DNA of 64,000 nt from Melastoma dodecandrum (GCA_029817715.1 JARUPY010000009.1:1-64000), one strand, 5' to 3'. Shown: positions 26,066-39,393, counted from the first letter of the stretch. The notes: generated by a model not told the origin, from the letters alone. Program-made: numbers and translations.

Positions 26066-27108
26066 GAAAATATTCTTGATAGGTTTTGGCATATGGTTGG
26101 TGGGGGAGCTGGTTATCGCTTATCTTTGGTGTCGCCGTACATAAAATTACTTGGGAGGCGGCCAGGGAGGTCATTTTTAAAGTGACAGTGACTCTTGACT
26201 TTCCTGGACATAGCCTCCTGCACTAAGATTTGGGACATCCGTCAATTCCACATGGTGAGATTCCAGAAACTTCATAATCTCATCCATTGCAGCAATTTCT
26301 TTCTAATGACAACCTTCCAACTTCATCATTATCTCACACACGTGAGCTTGGTCTCCGACTTCGTACATGACGTCTTCACAATCGTAATCCTTTCGGATGA
26401 CGTCATCGTTTTGACAAGCAGGTGGGAAATAGCTTCTTTTTTTTTTTTTTCCTTCCAAAACCCAAGCCGTCTGATCCCAACCCTATCCATTCCCGGCCGT
26501 GTTTTTCGGAGCCGTAATTTTTTACTTTTTTCAAGATTAATTTAAAATATTCAGTTAGTGCTCTCTCCCTCCACCTCTACCGGAAGATCCAATTCCACAG
26601 CACGGCTAACTCTACATGGTGCACTCCGACTAACCCGTTCGATACATCCTACAGGTTAGAGGAATTCCTCCTCTCTTCCATCCCTGCAGAAGTCAGTCTG
26701 CGGCTATGGAAGCAAAATTCAAAGCGAGAAAAGAAGGATGTAATCGAATTTTTTAAAAAAATTGATTAAAAACAAATGGTAATAAACACATCGTGACCAT
26801 GCCCACGGGTTTGGAGGGAAAGAAAGTGTCCAACTTGACATGGTATAAAATGTATATCATTTGGATGGGATGACGTCGAGGACGAAGAAAGAAAGAAAAA
26901 GAAGAGGTCTTCCCCCGACGACCATTCATGCATGCCTTTTCTTTCCCTCTTTTTGTCCCTTTACATATTCTAAAAAGGCACCGTAAGTTGATGTGAAACC
27001 CAAATTTTATAAAACCAGGCAACATTCTAATGCAGATGCTATTGGGATGGATACACATACACCCCCCTTTACAGGACTTTTGTCAATACAGGCCACGGGA
27101 GATTATGG
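26066..27108. other. Gene-free stretch
   Basis: About 1 kb between the Copia element and the next NAC-like fragment. No recognised coding exon or repeat boundary. Confidence 0.4.
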
Positions 27109-27880
27109 TCAATCGAGATCGAGCAACTTCAGGAAGTCGCCTCCGGTGAAGATGCTGGATGCATACTGAATTCCGGCAGCCAGGAAGGGGCAGTTGTGCG
27201 CATGGTGTTGGCTGTCCTCCAAGGGGAATGGATCTGGGTCCTGTTTTGACGAATACCAAGGAAACAGGATATAAGGAAAGGACCTAGAATTAGTGACGAG
27301 AAGGCATCGATGTTTGGACAAACCACGTAAATCGTTGGGCCTTTCTTGATTCTGCATATCGAAACTGTCTCCTGCAGGGAAGATCCCCAGCAAAAAAAAA
27401 AGCACCTTTAGATAATCTAAGAATCAGGATCCATCGAACCCGAAGTGGGATGTCCGTTCCAGCTCCGATTTAGTTAATTTCCTTGTCTGTCGTAATCTTA
27501 TACCGTAGCATCACCCAATCTGTCTCCCCTTCGCGGAACACACTGATGGTTTCCTTGCAAATCAAGGGCAATCCCATAAAAGTTACATTTCGAGGTTCCC
27601 CTATCGGATTCCAGGATCCCTCCTCCTCCTTATCTCTGTTATGTTCCGAGCCCAGGAGGTCCCATATATGCTCTGACATATTAAAAGAAAGCATAGGGAT
27701 GGATGAGGCGTCTCCCATCCAGTCAAAGTTTCTGGCAACGATGTTAAAGTTTTTGTTTAGTTGGGATCATACCGCTCAAGTCTTCAGGCCATCTCTGGAA
27801 GGGGTTTGTATCGGCATAGAAGGTTACAGGGCATCTGCTGAAGGTCCGTCCCATTGCTGCGACGGTAGAAGGGATTCCCG
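27109..27880 (-). pseudogene. NAC-like gene fragment (copy 5; domain pieces in exon order)
   Basis: Three pieces on the minus strand resemble successive parts of a divergent NAC domain. About 27773-27850 reads FYADTNPFQRWPEDL, like the subdomain B/C DxYxxxPWDL region. Exon 2 (about 27480-27690) reads SEHIWDLLG ... GSWNPIGEPRNV ... ETDWVMLRYKI, matching the EWYFF, GYWKATG and TDWVMHEYRL landmarks. Exon 3 (27109-27365) starts with ETVSICRIKKGP, like the CRIFKK end of subdomain E, and after frame change ends with GGDFLKLLDLD and a stop at 27109. Subdomain A (LPPGFRFHPTDEEL) is absent and the pieces are not all in one frame. I conclude a degraded NAC transcription-factor gene. Family assignment rests on landmarks, not an alignment. 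Confidence 0.55.
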
Positions 27881-28262
27881 CCCACGAGCAGCAGTCCTGG
27901 ACAGTTAATAAAAAGGCAAACATTCAGTCGACGGAACCAACATTACTAGGAAGGGGACTCCGTGGAGGCAGGCAAGTGAAATCAGAGTACAGTCATGAAC
28001 CAGAACAAAGACGAAAATACTGGTATCATCTCAACACAAAAGGGGCATCCCTGGGACAGAAAAAGAAAAACCCCTGCGTGCTCGAAATGATGGAGGTAGT
28101 AAGTAGTAATAAGGTAGGGAAACAAAAGTTTTATGAGCTGATGATGATGGTCCGAGGATGTTTCAGTCTTCAGTTTGGTCTTTAGGGCAAAGTAACGCGC
28201 TTTTCTTTTGGTTAAATACCAGAGTCGCTTTTTCTTTTTTTCTTTTCTAGGGCACCAAACCA

Positions 28263-28640
28263 ATCTAGATACAACGCTACATTAGCAATAAACTACCCTC
28301 CAATTATCTTCAACAAAGGATAATATTTGTTCTAGTTTTTTTGTAGCAATAGTCTGGATTCCGAAAGAGAAGTACACACATACTCTAAACTATTCGAAAC
28401 GAGTTGTTGGTGGAATGCGCCAACACATTGCCCCCTCTTTTTAAATTGGCATATCGGACAATAATGGTCCACGTGTCCTTTACGAAGAAATATAAATTAA
28501 TGTTGTAAATGGGCGAGACTCGGTAAAACGACGGGGGCAACATTTGCCCATTAGTCCATTAGTATATAAAATATTTTTTTAAGGCAACAAATTTTAAAAA
28601 TTCAATCGAATAGAATAGAGAGATCGTTGTTGGTAACGAC
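28263..28640. other. Gene-free stretch
   Basis: AT-rich, no recognised feature. Confidence 0.4.
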
Positions 28641-28678
28641 GGGTTCCAAACATCCTTTATCGGACGGGGTATGTATTC

Positions 28679-28790
28679 CTAGTTCGCAGGAGGCAATGGA
28701 GAGTTGTCGAGATCCAGCAACTCCATGAAGCCTCGCCTCAGTGGAAGATGTAGATCGGCTGGAGGGGGCGGTGGTTGACGCCACACGGAC
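28679..28790 (-). pseudogene. NAC-like terminal-exon remnant (copy 6)
   Basis: The minus strand encodes LRRGFMELLDLDNSPLPPAN and a TAG at 28679-28681, the shared tail with its own stop. No matching upstream NAC exons are visible in the 1.2 kb before it. Confidence 0.5.
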
Positions 28791-28799
28791 ACCCGTTGT

Positions 28800-30110
28800 T
28801 ATCAAAAGGGGACATGCGCCACTAACCTGATTGGGTGGAAAAAATTCAAAAAGTCTTAGTTAGAAACAAGGACTTGAATAACGATATAGGTAAGCATTAG
28901 AAACTTGAGAGGCACGTACATGTAGTAGAAATCTTACTATTTGAATTAGAAGCTGGTTTATATTTTATATCTTAACGCGTCTCCTCAAGTCCAATCGGAC
29001 TAGGCTCTGGGCCCTTGGTTTAAGGGTAGGCGGGACTCATTTGGCCTCTCGCTATATTTTTTTGCGTATTTTTCATATGGGAGGTTCTACCGCCTAATAC
29101 CATAGAAACCTCACCATTTAACATAAAAGCTTAAGCTATTAGGTAAAAACTTGGTTTATGTTTTATATCTTAATCCATCCATCCTCATTCTTAGGATTCC
29201 AATCCTGGAAGGAAACTGGAAATGTTTCCCCAAACCCCTTTTCAGCTCATGGTTCACCCTTTTAAAAAACTAAACACATGTAGCCAACATCTTCGTCTTT
29301 TTCAAGTCTGGGAAAGAGACGATGGGGAGACTTCCGAAGTTGGTTTTAGGAAGGCTTATTTTGTATTCAGGTGAATCGATTAGTCAGATGATGGCGGAGG
29401 CCGAATTCCAAAGAAGCCAGGAAGGGCTAAGAGGACTCGAACAGGTCATCTTTGAGGAGATGGGAATATATATTCATAGCTGGTCCCGCTGGTGGATTTG
29501 TAGGTCAATTTTTTGAGTGTTGCGTCGTGAGAGACGAAAACAAAAACGACTTATTTTATTACATCATATTACTTGTATCGACTTAATCTTCTGCTACGCC
29601 ACCATTTTTTAAACTCAAACAGCTAAACGAACGACAAACTTGGGGACACAAACCAAACTCGGATAAAACGTCGTCTTCCAAACTATCTCAACTCGATAAG
29701 GGTCTCTTTTATTATTTTATTTTCCTTTTTTTTTTTTGACAAACTTGGGGTCTACTACGTATTCACGTATGGCTCTTATTATTCATATTCGAATATCATT
29801 ATTAGTCGTGTCTTAAATTATTTTTCAGAAATCACTGAATTATATAAAAATAATAATAATTCAGAAATTGTTTAAACTTGGGGTCTTTCTTTGATGATAT
29901 ATGGGGGTCGTCTCGATGACGTAAGCACGAGATAAAGTCAACGCATCGCACGTCCTTTTAAACCCTAAATTTGGTTTTATTTAATTATTCAGATAGTTGC
30001 TTCACGTGACGAGGAGTTATGCAAAAGCAGGGTGGGTGAAGTGTCTAGAACCCCATTAATATTTTGATGTCCGCATAAGCAGAAGCCCCTGCCGGACCAG
30101 GGGTATTAGA
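28800..30110. other. Gene-free stretch with a short direct repeat
   Basis: No gene recognised. A phrase like GGTTTATATTTTATATCTTAA occurs at about 28955 and again, slightly changed, at about 29150, perhaps ends of an old element. Confidence 0.35.
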
Positions 30111-30111
30111 C

Positions 30112-30860
30112 TTAGTTGCTCCGAGGTGACAGAGGGACGTCGAGATCCAGCAATTCTATGTAGTCGCCCCCGAGGAACATCTCGGATTCCGGCAGATTTT
30201 CTACTGCAGCATCCGCAGCAGCAGCCTGGAAGGGGTATAGAACACCACCCACCTGTTTCCCAAAATTCAACGTCATAAAGTGGAAGGAGACTTTTATCCA
30301 CAAAAATTAAAACGTCTGAAATTTGGACAAAACCTGTGCATCATGATTCATGGGACCTTTCCCAATTCTGCAGAGTGAAACCGTCCCCTGTTCAGATGAT
30401 CCCACCCCAAACACAACAAAAATAAATGCTTAATTTATATTATATAATTTAACACAATAGTCCAAACTGTTGTTTAACAAACAGAATCAATGAGATTGAA
30501 AAGAGCTTTTTGTTACGTTTGGGGTGGGTATCTCGTACTGCAGCATCATCCACTCCGTCTCCTCATTGTCCCTGTTGTGGAACACCCGGATGATTTTCCT
30601 GCAAACTATGGCCCAGTCCAGGAACGGCATCTGGCGAGGCTCACCTACCTGCCTCCACGACCCAACATCCGAATCCCCGATTTGATCCGCACGCATGAGG
30701 TACCACGTATACTCTGACATATTAAAAGGAAGCAGGCAGCAAGCCGATTACTCTTAACTTGAGAAAAGGGTGGTGCAGTGGGTGTGTCCGAATGATCAAA
30801 CCTACCGTTTAAATCTTCTGGCCTGTTGAGGAAAGGGTTGGCCATTCCGAGCACTGAATG
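30112..30860 (-). pseudogene. NAC-like gene fragment (copy 7, best preserved)
   Basis: Same layout as the fragment at 27.1-27.9 kb. An upstream piece (about 30807-30850) encodes GMANPFLNRPEDLN and ends at a GTAGG donor. Exon 2 (about 30500-30713), after a TCAG acceptor, reads EYTWYLMRAD, GSWRQVGEPRQM, VCRKIIRVFHN and TEWMMLQYEI, which follow the NAC landmarks EWYFF, GYWKATG, K.LVFY and TDWVMHEY. Exon 3 begins GTVSLCRIGKGP and the last frame ends GGDYIELLDLDVPLSPRSN with a TAA at 30112-30114. NAC subdomain A and a start codon are missing. NAC proteins are plant transcription factors. This copy is divergent and most likely non-functional, though a missed 5' exon further upstream cannot be excluded. 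Confidence 0.55.
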
Positions 30861-31140
30861 GAAGGGAGCAAGAGTGAGTTGGTGTAATAAGATCCGGGAA
30901 GCGGGCGGTTAACAAGGGGATGGAACAAAGTAAGAATGGGAACAGGTTTGGAGTTGTTCAAAGTTTCCATTTGGGGGACGGGGGATTTTTATAGGGAGAA
31001 TTGTTTAGCGTGTCGGAGTTATTTGTCCATAATTCTTTTGACTCATCTTGATCCCCCTTTTTTCTTAAAAAAATAAATAAAATACGTGAGGCGATCCAAC
31101 CCCAACTCAAAATCGGAAACCGGAAGTTTCCCCGAAACCT

Positions 31141-32292
31141 GTTTTGGACCGGGGAGTGTTGTCTTTATTTGATCGATTAAGATTGCTGTCGACAATTTGT
31201 AGTTCTGGATGGTAAAGAAGAGTGTGAGTCTTGTCTTTATTTGACATCGTCGTATGTTTTTTCTGGGGGGGATTCCGGGACATCATCTCTCATGACTTAG
31301 AAATTGATAAAAATTAATAAAATCACTTACTTTTTTGGGGTGTTGATGGGATTTTGTCTTGATGTGGCAGGGTGGACTGCTTGGTGTACTTTGTCTTGTT
31401 GTCCCATGAATAAGTGGGAATGTTGTGGGGGCAATTGTGGAGTTTAAGAATTTATTCATTTTTATTTATCATTTTTTCGGGTGTAAATAAATAGAAAACG
31501 GTTGGACGACTCATGAAAAGTTAAGAGTCTGACTCGTTAGTTCGAGCTTTTTTTTTTTTTTTTTTACAAAATTGACCTCTCGGATAATTTTCGAACACTC
31601 TTTTATTTTGTTTTTATTTTGTCATTTTACTCAGAAATAATTTTTTAAAAAAAGTTAAAAATTCGAATTACTCAGAAATAGTTTTTGGACGGGGGAGTGT
31701 TTTCTTTATTTGATCGATTAAGATTGCTGTCGATTTTGTTCCTGTCGATTAATTGAGATTGCGGTCGATAATTTGTCATCGATGGAAAAGAAGAGTGTGA
31801 GTGTTGTCTTTATTTGACATCGTCGTTACTTTTTGGCGTTGGGGGGTAGTTGTTTTGGATTTTAGAAGAGTTAGGTGGACATATGATATTCCGGGACACC
31901 CTCTCTCATGACTTAAAAATTGATAAAAATTTATTCATGCCACGAATTTTGATCGAAGTTCGATGCTTCGTGTACTTTGTCTTGTTGTCCCATGAATAAG
32001 TGGAATGCTGAGAGTTGAGGCGTAGGGCAATTGTCGAGTTTAAGAATTTATTCCTTTTTATTTATCATTTTTTCGGGTGTAAATAAATAGGAAACGGTTG
32101 GAATACTCATGAAAAGTTAAGAGTCGGACTCGTTAGTTTGAGCTATTGTTTTTTTACAAACGATGGTCTGAAAATTGACCTCTCGAATAATTTTCGAACG
32201 TGGAACAAACCTTCTTAAATTACTCTTTTATTTTGTTTTTATTTTTTCATTTTACTCAGAAATAATTTTTTAAAAAAAGTTAAAATTCGAAT
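31141..32292. repeat. Imperfect tandem duplication, two units of about 540-610 bp
   Basis: Unit 1 (31141-31680) and unit 2 (31681-32292) share long phrases in the same order: TCTTTATTTGATCGATTAAG, GAAGAGTGTGAGT, CATCTCTCATGACTTA / CCTCTCTCATGACTTA, CTTTGTCTTGTTGTCCCATG, CATTTTTTCGGGTGTAAATA and the T-rich end AATAATTTTTTAAAAAAAG. They differ by substitutions and small indels, so the duplication is not recent. No coding content. Confidence 0.75.
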
Positions 32293-32529
32293 TATTAATT
32301 GTAAAATTTTACATTCCCATATCACGACAGAATCCAAATATCTAAGAAATGAACTCCATCCCCTCGCACCTGATTTTACAATTGACATTGGGAAACTCGC
32401 TTATAAGAATTGTTTTAAACGTAAATTTTAATTTATGAAACCAAGACGAGTCTCTCCTCTCCCTTCTTTGCTGTCTCCGGTGGCTCACGTGGAAGTGGCA
32501 AAACTTCCTCACACCAAAGCTTTCTGTCT

Positions 32530-32745
32530 GTCATGAAATTTTTTTATACTGTTTTCGAACGGCGATACAAAACGTTTTTATGTTGTATGAAATTATTTCA
32601 TATTTGTATGAAATTATTGTGTACCTTTTAGTATTATACGAAAGAGTTTATACCTGATACGAAAAAGTTTCATATAATACGAAACACATACGAAAGGGTA
32701 TGAAATAATTTTATACGTAATATAAAATAATTTTGTACCGATGAA
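32530..32745. repeat. AT-rich block of GTATGAAAT / ATACGAAA repeats
   Basis: Short motifs such as GTATGAAATTATT, TATACGAAA and ATGAAATAATTTTATAC recur in direct and inverted order over about 200 bp. It could be a MITE-like hairpin or a degenerate minisatellite. Ends not defined. Confidence 0.35.
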
Positions 32746-32774
32746 AGCTTCTAGAAAAGAAAATATAAATTTTT

Positions 32775-33741
32775 GGCAAAATATCGTTATTTGGTCCCAT
32801 TAATAGCCAAACTTTACGTTTTAACATATCGTTCAAAAAATTTTTAATTTCGTCTTATTTTAATTTTACTACCTAAAAAGTTTTTTTTTCCTACGTGGAC
32901 TACTAACAACGAAATAAATCAAGAAGGGAATTCCTGAGAGTTAGCCCATAGTGTCTTGAGTGCTGGCTACATCCTAACCGCTACCGCACCCAGCCATGCA
33001 AGGACGACCTGAACTGCCGCCGTCGTGTCTGCTTCTTTGCACCCACCCCTAAGCAACTCCGCATGGTTAGTCCCCGAAGAGTCAACACCTGCGACCCCGA
33101 CTTTGGTGGGTCCCCTTTGCCGCATGCCTTTGACTCCTACCTCGCAAAGGCGGTGGGGTCCGTCGTGTCATCCCTCACCTCGATCCTGCTGTCTCCACCA
33201 TCTCCCCTCCAGCTGACTCCCCTCCTATGTCGCCGAACAGGTTCGGGATAAGTTGCCCAAGGAATCTGTCCATGACCTTTGTCTTTGGAGGGGCGCTGGA
33301 GGTCGGGATAGGCGCCGACTGGGGCGTAGGGGGAGTGGAGGCGACGGACGGGGCGTCGGTCATATTTTCGGGGTCTTGCTCCTTGCTTTTGTCTCGGGGA
33401 AGGGGGGATTTTTGGGAAGGAACTAGGATTTGGTCTATTGATCACTCTGTGTGAAGGCGGTGTTTGTGGCGAATATGATGGGGATTAGGGTGGGACTATT
33501 TTGAGTATATCATAAAATTTAGAAAACGCGGTTTATTAACTAAATAATTTAATGATGATTTTTTTATCTTTTTTTTATCGGGCCAAAAGACACATAAGAC
33601 CAAAAAGCAAAAGAGACACATAAGACCAAAAATCAAAAGAGACGTTAATTAAAAAGTCAAATTAAAATAAAATTAAATTAAAAAATTTTTAAATAATATG
33701 TCAAAATATAAAGTTTGATGGCTAAATATTCATATTTTGCC
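32775..33741. mobile_element. TIR element with GC-rich cargo (Pack-MULE-like candidate)
   Basis: The first ~110 bp (GGCAAAATAT..., 32775 onward) aligns with the reverse complement of the last ~100 bp (ending ...ATATTTTGCC at 33741). Shared blocks include GGCAAAATAT, CAAACTTTA, ACATAT and TTATTTTAATTT. An AT-rich sequence AAATTTT borders both sides, a possible but unproven target duplication. Between the arms, 33000-33480 is strikingly GC-rich compared with everything around it and has open frames on both strands, as expected of a captured gene piece. No transposase is present, so the element is non-autonomous. Confidence 0.5.
33585..33645. repeat. Short tandem repeat inside the right TIR arm
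   Basis: AGACACATAAGACCAAAAA occurs twice in a row (about 33588 and 33612), followed by a third partial AGACG copy. Confidence 0.6.
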
Positions 33742-33868
33742 GGAAATTTTGTCACGACTAACGAACTCGATATGAATGTTCCGAAATGTTTGCAGAAAAC
33801 GGGACATTCAAATTCTAATTGTGGGTGAGAGAGCACGCTGCTCACCGGAAACCTAAACTACACCGGGG

Positions 33869-36071
<2,203 letters not shown>

Positions 36072-36599
36072 ATGAAACAATACCTTGCTTCACTGATTGA
36101 AAAACTAAGTTCACCCCTTCAGGCATGTGCATATTTTGGTGACACTGAAATTTTTTTTTTTTTTTTTTTTGACATGGATGATATGATATTCTGACAGAAT
36201 GTGCTTCTCGCATTGCTAGGCTTTACTTTGCTGCTGATGTTTCAAGCACGTTCTGTGTGGGACGGACAACGCACTTTCCGCTGCATCTCGAGTTCCATCA
36301 ATACAGCAGGCTTTATCACTCTGTTTACTTATGTCTGTACCTTTCCCCGTGTCACCATTGCCTCATATCAACATTGGTGGGGCTACTTTTTGAAGATGTA
36401 TGTGGAATGGGACAAGGTATCCATCCATCCACTTAGGACAGCTCAATGTCGGTTTTTCAGTTAAATGCATAGCCAAATGAACGATGTAACTCTGGCAACT
36501 AAAGATCCCGCTTTTTACAAGTCGCCGGGAGAGATGTTATAATCTACCTGAAGACGCTTTTTTTAACCAAAAAAAAAGATTAGCCGAATCTCCAACGAA

Positions 36600-36671
36600 G
36601 TCGTTGTAGTATAGTGGTGAGTATCCTCGCCTGTCACGCGAGAGACCCGGGTTCGATCCCCGGCAACGGCG
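36600..36671 (+). tRNA. trnD-GUC: tRNA-Asp (GUC)
   Basis: A 72-nt cloverleaf starting GTCGTTG and closing CAACGGC with discriminator G. It has an intact B box (GGTTCGATCCC), a D arm with an A box-like TAGTATAGTGGTGAGT and the anticodon GTC at 36633-36635 in the loop CTGTCAC. There is no intron. A T5 run follows at 36672-36676 as the RNA polymerase III terminator. It is a nuclear cytosolic-type tRNA, transcribed in the same direction as its protein-coding neighbours. Confidence 0.98.
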
Positions 36672-36676
36672 TTTTT
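36672..36676 (+). terminator. Pol III terminator of tRNA-Asp
   Basis: TTTTT directly after the tRNA 3' end. Confidence 0.9.
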
Positions 36677-36936
36677 CCTTTAATTTTGTATTATTGTTTA
36701 ATCCACGTATTGAAAAATGAGGATCATCCCTCGCTGAGATTATCTGCTAATAAATTAAAAGGCCCAGCTCGGACAAAGAGAGAGTGAGAGAGAGGATTCC
36801 TCCATTTTCTTACCAAAAAAAAAAAAAAAAAATGGAAGCTCGTGATCCTTTTTGACCCAGGGCTTGACCGACTCCCAACTCTGACCATCCAAACTCTCCC
36901 TCCCTTGGTCCGTTTGATCCGTCCGAGAGTCCCTCG

Positions 36937-38264
36937 ATGACGTCGGACGGGGCAACTTCCTCTGCTGCCGATGCTGCAGCTGCAGCTGCGGCCGCCTGCA
37001 GGAGGAAGCCTTCCTGGAGGGAGAGGGAGAACAACCGTCGTAGGGAGCGACGCAGGCGTGCCATCGCAGCCAAGATCTACTCCGGTCTTAGGTCTCAGGG
37101 GAACTACAACCTCCCCAAGCACTGCGACAACAACGAGGTCCTCAAGGCCATTTGCGCCGAGGCCGGTTGGGTCGTTCACGACGACGGCACCACTTACCGC
37201 AAGGTCCGGCCTTGATTTGGGTTTCGTTTTTCGCTGGGATTTCTTTTTGGCTTTGTTTTTTTTTATTGGATCTGATTCGGTGGAGTGGAGTCCGGGTCAA
37301 GTGCAGCGTGTTTCTTGGGTGTTTGACTTTGATTTTCATGGAATGCTAGAATGACTGTATATGTTGATTGGATTGATCGCTGGGTTTGGTAATTGATTAG
37401 TGGATCCTGCTCGAATGGCTTGCCCGTGTTGTCCCGTTTGATTGCAGATTGCTGTTTGCAGACTACTTGCCTTGGCGTTTTCCAAATATATGCCGCTAAC
37501 ACCAGTGTTTTAGTCAGATATTCGAGCTTCTTTACTGGCTAATCGGAGATGTTTGCGTTTTCTTACAGGGTTCCAAGCCCCCACCTGTAGACATTGTCGG
37601 CACCTCCTATAGGGGCACTCCTTACTCTTCCCAGAATCCTAGCCCGCTCTCCTCATCCTTTCCTAGCCCGATCCCATCCTACCAGGTCAGCCCTTCATCG
37701 TCTTCCTTCCCTAGCCCGACTCGGCATGAAAACAATGCCGCTTACAACCTGCTCCCCTTTCTTCAGAGCGCCATCCCTTCGTCCCTTCCTCCTCTTCGCA
37801 TCTCCAACAGTGCTCCTATTACGCCACCCCTATCTTCCCCTACTTCTAGAAATAATCCCAAGCCTATACCCATTTGGGAATCGATTGCTAAGCAATCCGC
37901 AGCTTCATTAAACTACCCCACCTATGTCGTCTCCGCACCTGCCAGTCCGAACAGAAACCAGCGGTCCCCTCCGGTGACCATACCGGAATGCGAGGAATCT
38001 GATAACTCGACGGTTGATTCGGAGACATGGATCAACTTCCAGAGGTTCGCACCACCTCCAATCCCAACATCTCCCACTTATAATCTGGTGATGCCCACAG
38101 TGATGAAGATGTCACCAAACGCGACTGCCAAAGAGCAGGAAAGAGGCTCCGAATTTGAGTTCTTGAAGGGTCAGGTTAAACCATGGGAGGGAGAAAGGAT
38201 CCACGAGGTCGGTCTGGACGACCTGGAGCTAACTCTAGGCAGCAATGGGAAGAACCGAAACTGA
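36937..38264 (+). CDS. BZR1: BES1/BZR1 family brassinosteroid-response transcription factor
   Basis: Two exons, 36937-37203 and 37569-38264, give 320 residues. After an Ala-rich N terminus comes the BZR DNA-binding domain: [19 protein letters not shown], then [24 protein letters not shown] and DGTTYRKG, an atypical bHLH-like fold that binds BRRE and E-box DNA. A Ser/Pro-rich region ([19 protein letters not shown]) holds GSK3/BIN2 phosphorylation sites. [11 protein letters not shown] is the 14-3-3 binding site, [15 protein letters not shown] the PEST-like segment, and the C terminus has the BIN2-docking [13 protein letters not shown] and the EAR repressor motif LELTL. Layout and length match BZR1/BES1 itself more than the BEH paralogues. 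The start is the ATG giving the conserved MTSDGATSS. The intron lies between the K and G codons of TYRKG. The donor AAG|GTCCGG is weak but homology supports it. Confidence 0.95.
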
Positions 38265-38724
38265 CAGTCAGTCGATTTATTCGCTATCGTCTGAGGCAAT
38301 ACTTTCCCTCATTTGATTGAATATTTCTGTGGGGTTGGAGGGTGATGGAGACTGAAGTTCATGCTGGGTATTGTTGCGATTGATTAGAATGTTTAGGGGT
38401 TGTTGGGACTTCAACAGCAACTGGGGTCAATGACGTGAACTTGGTCTCTGAGTATGTATGTGATGCCAACCGAGGGATGGAATTCAGACAAGCATCCGAA
38501 TTCCATGACCCACCCATATTTGGTGGTTGTCCTAAAAGCATAGATGATATTGATGTGGCTTGGATTGGATTTTGGGTTTGTAAACCGAGCAAATTGTATC
38601 TCTAGACAGACAATGACATTGTCTTTGTGTCCTAATCCTTAATCGTGAAAGTCTTGTCGTGGGGTTCTCTAACATCATGTGCTTAACAGAAAGCTGCTCT
38701 CTTTACTGAAAGCTGTTCTTTTCC

Positions 38725-38760
<36 letters not shown>

Positions 38761-39387
38761 GTCATTCATTGAATTTTGAGTGGGTCTCTATTACAAGTCA
38801 CACCCAAGTAAAGTTTGTCTGTCTCCTGCTGTCGGGACAATGTTCGGAGGAGCCAAGAACATGTCACGGGAAAAGGGCATTGCTAGTGTTGATGATGATG
38901 ATCGAATGATGTGTGTGTGTGTATGTGTGAGTAAACAATTATTTGGTTAAGATTAGGACATAAGAGAAGTTTGTCATGATGGGCTTTGTCCGTCGTTTTA
39001 GAGGCCTGTAATGAATTATAAGCCCATTATACCAGCCAGGCCCATTGGCTTCTTTCTTTTCTAAAGCTCCTTATAAAGATAAGGATGCCAATTGTCCCCA
39101 TTTTCAAAAGCATCCCGCTTCGGTTCCCTTCTTCCATCCACCTCCTTATTGACTGAAATCACTGTAATGATTTAAGGTAGATGCTTTTATGCTTCTGAAA
39201 TAAGCATTCGAAAGGCATTAGATCCATGTGATATGACTATGGGAAGAATAGGAGGGGCAATTTGAGAGGCATAAATCGTATATCGATTCTTGGGTTGGGA
39301 CCGGGGGTGATGGTAAAAGGACATTCAGGAATCGGGTGCTAATGGAAGTGGGATTTGCAACTTGATGATAATTCACTAAGTGTGTTC
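38265..39387. other. Intergenic with microsatellites
   Basis: BZR1 3' region and UGT promoter. It holds a (CT)14 run at 38728-38756 and a GT-rich run at 38911-38930. No additional gene recognised. Confidence 0.6.
38728..38756. repeat. (CT)n microsatellite
   Basis: Uninterrupted CT dinucleotide run of about 29 bp. Confidence 0.95.
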
Positions 39388-39393
39388 TATAAA
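39388..39393 (+). promoter_or_regulatory. Likely TATA box of the UGT gene
   Basis: TATAAA lies 88 bp before the UGT start codon, a plausible distance for a short plant 5' leader. Confidence 0.45.

Noticed and set aside
37594..37911. 105-residue frame inside BZR1 exon 2
   Set aside because: Wrong phase; the in-phase reading gives the conserved Ser/Pro-rich BZR1 region.
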